14,230 nucleotides of DNA from CAZVIK01 sp964627045. Its GTDB lineage: Bacteria > Acidobacteriota > Terriglobia > Bryobacterales > Bryobacteraceae. Below, one piece after another: positions 6,679 through 13,073 of the stretch (positions are counted from its first letter, which is position 1; each line of letters begins with the position of its first letter). The notes below the pieces were generated by a model. The model worked only from the letters and a program-made list of their open reading frames with translations. It made no database searches and had not been told where the DNA came from. The translations under genes were made by a program, and so were the position numbers. The stretch lies in assembly GCA_964627045.1 (NCBI GenBank), contig CAZVIK010000093.1, forward strand, positions 1 to 14,230. Reading direction: 5' to 3'.

Positions 6679-7191
6679 ATGGAGCGACCTGGTGCGACGA
6701 CTCTGAAGGGGAACCCGCTAACGCTAATCGGTCCCGAACTGAAGGTGGGCGACAAGGCCCCCGATTTCGAGGTTGTGGACACTGGCCTTGCGGCGGTCAC
6801 GCTGGCTCAGACTGGGAACTCGGTTCGGATTATCAGCGTGGTACCGTCGCTGGACACCCCGGTTTGCGATGCGCAAACCAAGCGTTTCAACGACGAACTG
6901 GCGAAGCTGCCGGGCCTCGAAGTGCTGGCGGTCAGCATGGACCTGCCGTTCGCGCAAAAGCGCTGGTGCGGCGCCTTCGGCGTGGACCGCGTGAAGATGT
7001 TGTCCGATCATCGGAGCGGCTCGTTCGGAGCCAACTACGGCACGCTGATCAAGGAACTTCGGATCGAGAGCCGCGCCATCTTCGTCGTCGACAAGGAAAA
7101 CGTGATCCGGCACGTCCAGTACGTGAAGGAAGTCGCCGACCATCCGGACTACGACGCAGCCCTGAAGGTGGCCAAGTCTTTGGTATCTTAG
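6679..7191 (+). CDS. tpx: Thiol peroxidase Tpx (atypical 2-Cys peroxiredoxin)
   Basis: A 170-aa peroxiredoxin that reduces hydrogen peroxide and organic hydroperoxides using thioredoxin. The peroxidatic C63 lies in the motif PSLDTPVC (T60 and C63 of PxxxTxxC), and the resolving C97 in KRWCGAFG has the spacing of the E. coli enzyme (C61/C95). R132 in ESRAIFVVD is the conserved active-site arginine. Length and end-to-end match are normal for the family, and there is no signal peptide. GGAGG six bases upstream fixes the ATG at 6679; an in-frame TTG seven codons earlier has no such site. The gene is 45 nt after the YyaL-type gene and could be co-transcribed with it; no separate promoter is convincing. 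Confidence 0.95.
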   Translation: MERPGATTLKGNPLTLIGPELKVGDKAPDFEVVDTGLAAVTLAQTGNSVRIISVVPSLDTPVCDAQTKRFNDELAKLPGLEVLAVSMDLPFAQKRWCGAFGVDRVKMLSDHRSGSFGANYGTLIKELRIESRAIFVVDKENVIRHVQYVKEVADHPDYDAALKVAKSLVS

Positions 7192-7213
7192 GGGTTTGAG
7201 TACCATTCGCCGC

Positions 7214-7243
7214 TTGACATCGAGATAAACCTACCCATATCAT
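7214..7243 (+). promoter_or_regulatory. Promoter of the HU gene
   Basis: A perfect TTGACA (7214-7219) is followed after 18 nt by TATCAT (7238-7243), 5 of 6 to consensus. This predicts a leader of about 63 nt to the TTG start at 7313. It is the clearest sigma-70-type promoter in the window and lies just after the tpx stop, separating HU from the upstream operon. Confidence 0.7.
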
Positions 7244-7250
7244 TAGGTTT
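7227..7250. promoter_or_regulatory. Candidate operator: inverted repeat over the HU -10 box
   Basis: AAACCTA (7227-7233) and TAGGTTT (7244-7250) are perfect reverse complements 10 bases apart, so half-site centres are 17 bp apart. The arms fill the spacer and flank the -10 hexamer, where a bound dimer would block RNA polymerase. The regulator is unknown. A tpx terminator is less likely because no U-run follows. Confidence 0.45.
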
Positions 7251-7312
7251 GCCCGATGGTGGGGCCCGCTTGGCAACTCCCGCTGCCCGGTACCATCACA
7301 CAGGAGGATAGC

Positions 7313-7579
7313 TTGATCAAGCTGGACATCATCAACGAGGTCGTCAACAAGACGGGGATCACCAAGACCAAAGCTGAGATGGCGGTCGAGACGGTCTTCG
7401 AGAGCATGAAGCGGGCGCTGGGGCAAGGCGAGCGAATCGAGTTGCGCGGGTTCGGGATATTTAACGTCCGGCCGCGCAAGACCGGCATTGGCCGCAATCC
7501 TCGCACCGGGGCTGAAGTCGCGATTCCTCCGGGAAAGGCTGTTCGGTTCAAGCCTGGCAAGGAATTGCAGTCGCTTTAG
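7313..7579 (+). CDS. HU/IHF-family DNA-binding protein
   Basis: An 88-aa nucleoid protein, normal for HU. It has an N-terminal two-helix dimerisation region (IINEVVNKTGITKTKAEMAV), the beta core ELRGFGIFNVRPRK (43-56), and the DNA-binding arm with RNPRTGAEV (61-69) followed by PPGKAVRFKPGKEL. The start is TTG at 7313, set by a perfect AGGAGG five bases upstream and by alignment with the usual HU N-terminus; the frame stays open for 19 more codons upstream but those residues do not belong to the fold. It binds and bends DNA without strong sequence preference. Whether it acts as HU or IHF is not clear from sequence alone. It has its own promoter with an operator-like repeat. Confidence 0.94.
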   Translation: MIKLDIINEVVNKTGITKTKAEMAVETVFESMKRALGQGERIELRGFGIFNVRPRKTGIGRNPRTGAEVAIPPGKAVRFKPGKELQSL

Positions 7580-7651
7580 TCCGCAGTGCGCCGCCGCGCG
7601 ACTCGGCCGCGCAGCGCCGAGCCTGAGCCCCAGTCATAGTCGGAGAGCTTT

Positions 7652-8629
7652 GTGCTTCCCGAGGACAGCCCTGTTGAAACCCATCCCCCGAACGCCCCTA
7701 ACGGCGTGCAAAGAAGCTGCCGCGTGGGGTTGGTGGCTGCGCGGCGGCCGCGACGCTGGTTGAACCTTGTCTTGCTGCTACTCACCCTGGTGTCGACCAC
7801 GGCGGTGGGCGCGCGGCTGGCGGAGAACTTCCGGACCAACCAACCCGCCATCTACCTGGCGGAGGATCTGACGGCCTACCGGGCGCTCTTGTCACGGCCC
7901 AGCGCGTGGCTCGGCGGCCTTGCTTTCTCGCTCACCCTTTTGACGATCCTCCTGGCCCATGAGATGGGACACTACATCGCGTGCAGGCGGTACGGCCTTG
8001 ACGCGAGCCTCCCATACTTCATGCCCTTCCCCAGCCTGATCGGGACGCTAGGCGCCTTCATCCGGATTCGGTCGCCGATCTATTCCCGCCGGGTGCTTTT
8101 CGACGTTGGCGTCGCGGGGCCGCTTGCAGGATTCGCCTTCACATTGCCCGCGGCCGCGGCCGGGTTCGCCATGTCTCGTGTTGTTCCGGGAATCGCTGGC
8201 CGTGGAGACCTGAGTTTCGGCACACCGCCTCTATTCGCAATTCTTCAAGAGATGTTCTTTCCGGGGTCGGCGGCCGCGGATCTGTCGTTGCATCCGGTGG
8301 CGCGCGCGGCATGGGTCGGCGTGTTCGCGACGGCGTTGAACTTGCTGCCCATTGGCCAGCTAGACGGCGGCCATATCGTCTACGCATTCTTCGGCGACCG
8401 CCACCGGATCCTGTCGAGAGTATTCGCGCTAGCGTTGGTACCGCTGGGCCTGTTTTACTGGCCGTGGCTGGTTTGGGCGGCTGTCCTGTTCTTTTTCGGA
8501 TCGCGCCACCCGGTCATTTACGATCATTCCGAACTGGGACCGGTGCGGCGGCGGCTGGGAGTTGCGGCGCTAGCGGTTTTTCTGCTGTGCTTTATGCTGG
8601 CGCCCATCGAGACTACGGGAGGCCGTTGA
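7652..8629 (+). CDS. M50 family (site-2-type) membrane metalloprotease
   Basis: A 325-aa polytopic membrane protein. The zinc motif HEMGH (H103, E104, H107) is at the end of a membrane segment (about 86-102), and the third ligand D238 lies in NLLPIGQLDGGH (230-241), the hallmark of the M50 family. Hydrophobic stretches also lie at about 36-54, 148-172, 216-232 and 255-288. No PDZ domain is present, unlike RseP; the build resembles the short EGY1-like bacterial proteases. It would cut a membrane-embedded substrate, unknown here. It starts with GTG at 7652 preceded by GGAGAG, 72 nt after HU, and its stop is 4 nt from the next gene, so it heads a protease-glycosyltransferase-prepilin peptidase run. 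Confidence 0.92.
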   Translation: MLPEDSPVETHPPNAPNGVQRSCRVGLVAARRPRRWLNLVLLLLTLVSTTAVGARLAENFRTNQPAIYLAEDLTAYRALLSRPSAWLGGLAFSLTLLTILLAHEMGHYIACRRYGLDASLPYFMPFPSLIGTLGAFIRIRSPIYSRRVLFDVGVAGPLAGFAFTLPAAAAGFAMSRVVPGIAGRGDLSFGTPPLFAILQEMFFPGSAAADLSLHPVARAAWVGVFATALNLLPIGQLDGGHIVYAFFGDRHRILSRVFALALVPLGLFYWPWLVWAAVLFFFGSRHPVIYDHSELGPVRRRLGVAALAVFLLCFMLAPIETTGGR

Positions 8630-8633
8630 CCGG

Positions 8634-9371
8634 ATGAAGATTTCGGCCACCATCATCACCTACAACGAGCAGGCCAACATCGCTCGGGCCATCGAGAGCC
8701 TGCGTTGTTGCGATGAGGTCGTGGTGGTTGACAGCGGTTCCAACGACCGGACCACCGAGATTGCAGCCAACCTCGGCGCGCGCGTCGTGGAGACCCCATG
8801 GCGCGGGTATGCCGGACAGAAAAACTTCGCCTCCGAGCAGGCCGCGTACGATTGGGTGCTGTCCATCGACGCCGACGAGGCGCTGAGCGAGGCGCTGGAG
8901 GCCGAGATCTGGCAGATCAAGAAGAACGGTCCCCAGTATGACGCCTACACGATGCCGCGCATGGCCAGGTACCTGGGGCGCTGGATTCTGCATTCCGGAT
9001 GGTATCCGGACCGCAAGGTGCGGCTGTTTGACCGCCGCAAGGCGAGTTGGGCCGGCAAGTTCGTCCACGAATCGGTGCAGGTGGACGGCCGGATCGGGCA
9101 CCTTCGCTGCAACCTCTTGCACTACACATTCCAGTCGCTCTCCGAACACCTGAAGAGCATGGACGGCTATACCACGCTGGCGGCTGAGGAACTGGTTGCC
9201 AGACGCCACAGGGTCGGATGGGACGATCTGGTGCTGAATCCGATCTACACGTTTGCTCGCAGCTATTTTTTTCGAGCCGGGTTTTTGGACGGGACCGAGG
9301 GGCTGACCATTGCCTTCATGGCGGCTTTCTACAACTTTCTCAAGTTTGCGAAGGCCCGGAACATGACATGA
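8634..9371 (+). CDS. Family 2 glycosyltransferase, WaaE/KdtX-like
   Basis: A 245-aa GT-A fold glycosyltransferase. It opens with MKISATIITYNEQANI (nucleotide-sugar-binding start), D33 in VVDSGSNDRT, and the metal-binding DxD motif as SIDADE (D79, D81). The middle stretch (SGWYPDRKVRLFDRRKASWAGKFVHE, quoted here only by its ends: SGWYPD about 122, FVHE about 144) and the C-terminal hydrophobic YFFRAGFLDG region match the WaaE-like group that adds sugars to lipopolysaccharide core. The actual acceptor is unknown. GGGAGG at 8617-8622 lies inside the end of the preceding gene. The stop overlaps the next start as ATGA, so the two are translationally coupled. Confidence 0.9.
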   Translation: MKISATIITYNEQANIARAIESLRCCDEVVVVDSGSNDRTTEIAANLGARVVETPWRGYAGQKNFASEQAAYDWVLSIDADEALSEALEAEIWQIKKNGPQYDAYTMPRMARYLGRWILHSGWYPDRKVRLFDRRKASWAGKFVHESVQVDGRIGHLRCNLLHYTFQSLSEHLKSMDGYTTLAAEELVARRHRVGWDDLVLNPIYTFARSYFFRAGFLDGTEGLTIAFMAAFYNFLKFAKARNMT

Positions 9372-10165
9372 CCGGAATCCTCCTCGGCCTGGCGGCCGGC
9401 CTTTTAGTCGGCAGCTTCCTCAACGTTTGCATCTACCGGCTGCCAAGAGATCTCTCCGTGGTGCGCCCGCGTTCCTTCTGCCCGGAATGCGAGCACCCCA
9501 TCGCGGCCTACGACAACATTCCGGTACTGAGCTACCTGCTGCTGCGGGGCCGCTGCCGCCACTGCTCGGCGGCCATCTCCTGGCGCTATCCGGTGGTGGA
9601 GCTTCTCACGGCCGCCTTGTTCGCTTTGACGCTTGGCCGCATGGGCGTAGGCCCGGAGGCGATGAAGTGGTGCGCATTTGAAGCGATCATGGTCTGTCTT
9701 CTCTTTGCCGACCTGGAAGAGAGAATCCTGCCGGACGAGTTCACGCTCGGCGGCGCTGCTCTGGGTGTGCTTCTGGCGTTTCTCGTACCAATGAAGTGGG
9801 GATATGCGCACCTTTTCCTTGCGTCGCGAATGAGCGACCGGTGGGCGTCGCTGGTGGAGGCCGCCGTGGGCGCCATCATCGCCAGCGGCCTCCTTTGGGT
9901 GGTCGGCTCGGTCTATATGGCTTTGCGCCGCCGGGAGGGGCTCGGGTTCGGTGATGTCAAGATGATGGCGGCTGTGGGCGCCTTCCTGGGTTTGCACGGA
10001 GCTCTCTACACCCTGGTGTTGGGCTCGATCGCAGGTTCGGTCATCGGCCTCGTCTACATCCGGGTGACCAAGCAGGACTTCAGCACCTATCAGCTTCCGA
10101 TGGGGACGTTTCTCGGCGCGGCCGCCATCGTGATCGCGTTGCTCGCCGGGCCACTGGCAAACTGA
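9368..10165 (+). CDS. pilD: Prepilin peptidase / N-methyltransferase (type IV leader peptidase)
   Basis: A 265-aa inner-membrane aspartic protease that removes leader peptides from type IV pilins and type II secretion pseudopilins and methylates the new N-terminus. Near the start are GSFLNVCIYRLP (15-26) and the cytoplasmic zinc-binding cysteine pairs CPEC (C38, C41) and CRHC (C63, C66) of the methyltransferase domain. The two catalytic aspartates are D115 in FADLEERILPDEFT and D196 in GLGFGDVKMM. Several membrane segments follow to the end. The true start is the ATG at 9368 in the ATGA overlap with the glycosyltransferase stop; the frame remains open upstream within that gene but that is a shadow. 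No pilin or secretion genes are in the window. Confidence 0.94.
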   Translation: MTGILLGLAAGLLVGSFLNVCIYRLPRDLSVVRPRSFCPECEHPIAAYDNIPVLSYLLLRGRCRHCSAAISWRYPVVELLTAALFALTLGRMGVGPEAMKWCAFEAIMVCLLFADLEERILPDEFTLGGAALGVLLAFLVPMKWGYAHLFLASRMSDRWASLVEAAVGAIIASGLLWVVGSVYMALRRREGLGFGDVKMMAAVGAFLGLHGALYTLVLGSIAGSVIGLVYIRVTKQDFSTYQLPMGTFLGAAAIVIALLAGPLAN

Positions 10166-10185
10166 GCGGCGGCGCGGCGCCGGTG

Positions 10186-10191
10186 TATAAT
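10186..10191 (+). promoter_or_regulatory. Consensus -10 box before the efflux operon
   Basis: TATAAT is a perfect -10 hexamer, directly preceded by TG, 40 nt upstream of the ATG at 10232. The region at -35 (around 10162-10168) is a poor match, so activator dependence is possible. It lies 20 nt after the prepilin peptidase stop and is the natural start of the efflux transcription unit. Confidence 0.5.
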
Positions 10192-10231
10192 CTTTCTTCC
10201 CGCTCCGATTATCCGGAACGGGCCCGTCAGG

Positions 10232-10534
10232 ATGGCAACGGCAGGACAACGCGCACGCGGCCGGCTTTGGTGGCGCGTCGCCGCTGGAGCGGCTGCGCTG
10301 GTTGCGCTCCTACTTGTCCAGCTTTACATCTACAGCCCTTGGCATCAACACCAACCCGGGCGCGGGCAGTATTGCCGCTTCAATCCGGTGGAGCAGAGCG
10401 GCGGCCTGGAATCCGCCGAGCAGATCCAACTGCCGGTTCCGACGTCGCAGCACGTCTCGTTTCGCGACGTCGTGGTCGTGCTCCCGGCGCGGCCTGGTTC
10501 TGAGCAAAGTCCCTCCCGCGCACCTCCCGCCTAA
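10232..10534 (+). CDS. Small single-pass membrane protein of unknown function leading the efflux operon
   Basis: A 100-aa protein that I do not recognise. Residues 1-15 are basic, 16-34 form one membrane helix, and the rest should face the periplasm. Just after the helix is SPWHQHQPGRGQYCRFNP with H38, H40 and C48, and H74 lies further on; these could bind metal, but that is inference. The tail is Pro/Ser-rich. The ATG is preceded by a weak CAGG. Its position, 68 nt before the TolC-family gene and after a good -10 box, suggests that it belongs to the efflux operon as an accessory or metal-handling part. A real gene is supported by the sensible membrane topology and operon position rather than by homology. 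Confidence 0.6.
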   Translation: MATAGQRARGRLWWRVAAGAAALVALLLVQLYIYSPWHQHQPGRGQYCRFNPVEQSGGLESAEQIQLPVPTSQHVSFRDVVVVLPARPGSEQSPSRAPPA

Positions 10535-10566
10535 TCTCGCTGGCGTTTTGCCTGGCGTTGGTAGAG

Positions 10567-10586
10567 GCGCGCCCATTTGGGCGCGC
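10567..10586 (+). promoter_or_regulatory. Perfect hairpin touching the TolC-gene ribosome binding site
   Basis: GCGCGCCCA (10567-10575) and TGGGCGCGC (10578-10586) pair perfectly across only two bases, giving a very stable stem. The next bases, 10587-10592, are AGGAGG, the ribosome binding site of the gene starting at 10603. It could act as an operator on DNA, tune translation or mRNA stability between genes, or be a weak attenuator. Confidence 0.5.
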
Positions 10587-10602
10587 AGGAGGTGTTTGGA
10601 CA

Positions 10603-11895
10603 ATGGGACTCCCTCGTTCCGGGGCCGCCCTGCCCGCATTCATCTTGGCTTGGGGCGGACTCCTTGTGCCTGTTCGGACGGCTGCGCAACCGGCTGTCCC
10701 GGTGCGATTGACAATCGAAGACGCCGTGGCCGAGGCAACGCGCAACAACCTGTCGCTGCTGGCCGAGCGCGCCAGCATCTCTGTCGCAGAGGCGCGGGTG
10801 CTCACGGCGCGGCTCAGGCCCAATCCCGTGATCACCGCCGCCGGCGACCATATGGACCTGCTCGGGACCGGTTTCAACGACTTTAACGGCGGCGGTCCGA
10901 CGGAGATCGTGGTGGGAAGTGATTTTCTGCTGGAGCGCGGCGGCAAGCGGCGGCGGCGAACAGAGGTCGCCGAGAAGGCCAAGACGGCGGCCGAAGCCGT
11001 GTTTCTGGACGCGGTGCGGCTAACCGCGCTGGACGTTCAGAGCTCGTTTGTCGACATCCTGCTGGCGCGCGACAACCTGCGGCTCGTGAAAGAGAACCTG
11101 GACGCACTCGAACAGATCGTCCAGACCAACGCGGCGCGGGTGAGGGCAGGGGAGATTGCCGAGGTGGAACTGATCCGCTCGCGGGTAGCCGCGTTGCAGT
11201 ATGCCAATGCCGTGCGGCAAGCCGAGACCGCCCTACGCCTGGCCACGGCGCGCCTCCAGACTCTGTTGGGCCGGCGCGCCGGGCACGCTCCCGTGGAAGC
11301 GTCTGGAGACCTGCGAAGAGGCCGGGCGGCTCTCGGATTGGAGGAACTCAAGGCGGCGGCCATTGAGGCGCGCCCGGACCTCCGGGCCCTCCGGATCGAA
11401 GGGAGCCGCGCAGAGGCCGAGGTCCGGCTCCAAACGGCGCAGTCCAAACCGGACGTCACCTTGGGCGTGGAGTACCGCCGGCAACAGGTGAACGCCAAAA
11501 GCAATTCGCTGACGGTTTCGGTCAGCGCGCCGTTGCAGGTGTTCGACCGGAATCAGGGCGAGATCGCCCGCGCGCGGAGCGAACAACGGCAGTGGGAGCT
11601 CCGGTTGCGCGCCCAGGAAGCCGCCGTCGAAGCGGAGGTGGAAAGCGTTTACCAACAGTACCTGACGGCGAACGACTTGATCCAGGCGATCGAAGGCCGG
11701 TTACTTGCCGAGGCTCGCGATGTGAGGGAAATCACCGGTTTTGCTTACCGCAACGGGGATGCCACGTTGTTGGAATACCTGGACGCGGAGAGGGCCTTCA
11801 ACGAAACGATGCAAGCATACAACGATGCCAGGGCCGAGGTTGCGCGGAGCCTCTACTTGCTGGATGCGGCCTGCGGAAGGACGGTGACGAAATGA
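10603..11895 (+). CDS. TolC-family outer membrane factor of a heavy-metal efflux system (CzcC/CusC-like)
   Basis: A 430-aa protein forming the outer-membrane/periplasmic exit duct of a tripartite pump. A signal peptide covers about 1-28 (ending TAAQ). Two internally similar TolC repeats follow: LTIEDAVAEATRNNLSLLAE with ARLRPNPVI, and later LEELKAAAIEARPDLRALRI with AQSKPDVTLGVEYRRQ. The signature LERGGKRRRR and the late AYRNGDATLLEYLDAERAF are typical of metal-efflux members. Unlike CusC there is no lipobox cysteine, so it is not lipid-anchored. The start is the ATG at 10603, 10 nt after AGGAGG; an earlier in-frame TTG at 10558 lies within the hairpin region and would spoil the signal peptide. 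Its stop overlaps the adaptor start (ATGA). Confidence 0.92.
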   Translation: MGLPRSGAALPAFILAWGGLLVPVRTAAQPAVPVRLTIEDAVAEATRNNLSLLAERASISVAEARVLTARLRPNPVITAAGDHMDLLGTGFNDFNGGGPTEIVVGSDFLLERGGKRRRRTEVAEKAKTAAEAVFLDAVRLTALDVQSSFVDILLARDNLRLVKENLDALEQIVQTNAARVRAGEIAEVELIRSRVAALQYANAVRQAETALRLATARLQTLLGRRAGHAPVEASGDLRRGRAALGLEELKAAAIEARPDLRALRIEGSRAEAEVRLQTAQSKPDVTLGVEYRRQQVNAKSNSLTVSVSAPLQVFDRNQGEIARARSEQRQWELRLRAQEAAVEAEVESVYQQYLTANDLIQAIEGRLLAEARDVREITGFAYRNGDATLLEYLDAERAFNETMQAYNDARAEVARSLYLLDAACGRTVTK

Positions 11896-13061
11896 GGCAG
11901 AGGAAATGGACGGCCTGTTTGACGGCGGCGGTTTGGTTTGCCGCATGCGGGTGTCGTTCCGAGGCTCCCACGAGCGGACGCACCGCACAGCCCGCCAAGC
12001 AGTTGGATGCGAACGGAACGATCACAATTTCCGCGGACTCGCCGAAACTGCGGCAGATAGGCATCGTGGCGGTCGAGACATGCGAGGCGCCGGAGGACAC
12101 CGTGACGGCGCCCGGCAAGGTCGAGGTGAACCCGAACCGGGTATCGCGTGTCCTGATGCCGGTGCCGGGACGCGTGCGCACGGTGGCGGTGAAGCTCGGC
12201 GACGCCGTCGCCGAGGGGCAGGTGGTGCTGACGGTGGAGAGCCAGGAAGCCAACGCAGCGGTCGCCGCCTACAGCCAGGCGGAGGCGCGTCTGCGCCAGG
12301 CGCGTTCCGCGCAGGCCAAGATTGAGAAGGATCTGGCGCGCGCACGCACGCTCTTCGAGCACCGGGCGGCGGCGCAGAAGGAGGTGACCGCCGCAGAAAA
12401 CGATTTGGTGCAGGCGCAGGCCGAAGTGCAATCAGGGGAAGCGGAGGTGGCCGAGGCCAGGGACAGGCTGGAAGTCCTGGGATTGAGACCGGGTGTGGGG
12501 ACTCGTGAGGTCGCCGTACGCGCTCCGATTTCCGGAAAGGTATTGGATATCGCCGTTGCGCCGGGCGAGTACCGCACGGACACCTCAGCTAGTCTCATGA
12601 CTGTGGCCGATTTGAACTCCGTCTGGATCACGTCCAACGTGCCGGAGGAAAGCATTCGCCTGATTGAGGTCAACGAGCCGGTGGACATCGTCCTGGTCGC
12701 CTACCCGAACGAGACATTTCACGGCCGAGTCACTCGGATCTCCGACGCTCTCGACCCGGAGACGCGTACCGTGAAGGTCCACGTCGAGATGGCTAACCCG
12801 CAGGGACGGTTTCGCCCGGAGATGTTTGGCCGCATCTCGCACTCACACGGCTTCCGCCGCCTGCCGGCAGTCCCTGTCGGTGCGGTGGTCCTGAACGGGC
12901 AGGGCGCCTTCGTCTACCGGGAAAGATCGCGGGGTGTGTTCGAAAAAGTACGGGTGAGGCCAGAGGGGCTTCGCAACGGTTTGTACCCCATCGCCGAAGG
13001 CCTGACTCCCGGCGACCGCGTGGTGGCGGACGGCGCGCTATTGTTGTCCGCTGCCGACTGA
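11892..13061 (+). CDS. Periplasmic adaptor (HlyD/CusB/CzcB-like membrane fusion protein), lipoprotein
   Basis: A 389-aa adaptor joining the RND pump to the TolC-type channel. The N-terminus is a lipoprotein signal (FAAC with lipidated C19). The first half of the barrel-sandwich (lipoyl) domain is at about 84-116 (PVPGRVRTVAVKLGDAVAEG), a helical hairpin with coiled-coil pattern spans about 117-197, and the second lipoyl half follows at about 208-226 (VRAPISGKVLDIAVAPGE). Beta-barrel and membrane-proximal domains follow (DLNSVWITSNVPEE, LDPETRTVKVHVEM). No His-rich metal-binding extension is visible, so the metal cannot be named. The ATG at 11892 overlaps the preceding stop. The frame is open for 300 bases upstream inside the TolC gene, but that is a shadow. 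Confidence 0.93.
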   Translation: MRQRKWTACLTAAVWFAACGCRSEAPTSGRTAQPAKQLDANGTITISADSPKLRQIGIVAVETCEAPEDTVTAPGKVEVNPNRVSRVLMPVPGRVRTVAVKLGDAVAEGQVVLTVESQEANAAVAAYSQAEARLRQARSAQAKIEKDLARARTLFEHRAAAQKEVTAAENDLVQAQAEVQSGEAEVAEARDRLEVLGLRPGVGTREVAVRAPISGKVLDIAVAPGEYRTDTSASLMTVADLNSVWITSNVPEESIRLIEVNEPVDIVLVAYPNETFHGRVTRISDALDPETRTVKVHVEMANPQGRFRPEMFGRISHSHGFRRLPAVPVGAVVLNGQGAFVYRERSRGVFEKVRVRPEGLRNGLYPIAEGLTPGDRVVADGALLLSAAD

Positions 13062-13073
13062 GGCTCGATACTC

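Noticed and set aside
7256..7312. Earlier start for the HU protein
   Set aside because: The extra 19 residues do not fit the HU fold, whereas TTG at 7313 has a perfect AGGAGG and the usual N-terminus.
9404..10249. 281-codon antisense frame over the prepilin peptidase
   Set aside because: Its translation is low-complexity His/Arg-rich shadow sequence, while the plus strand carries all prepilin peptidase motifs.
11592..11891. 100-codon upstream extension of the adaptor protein
   Set aside because: It overlaps the TolC-family gene in another frame; the ATG at 11892 gives a proper lipoprotein signal and the common ATGA coupling.
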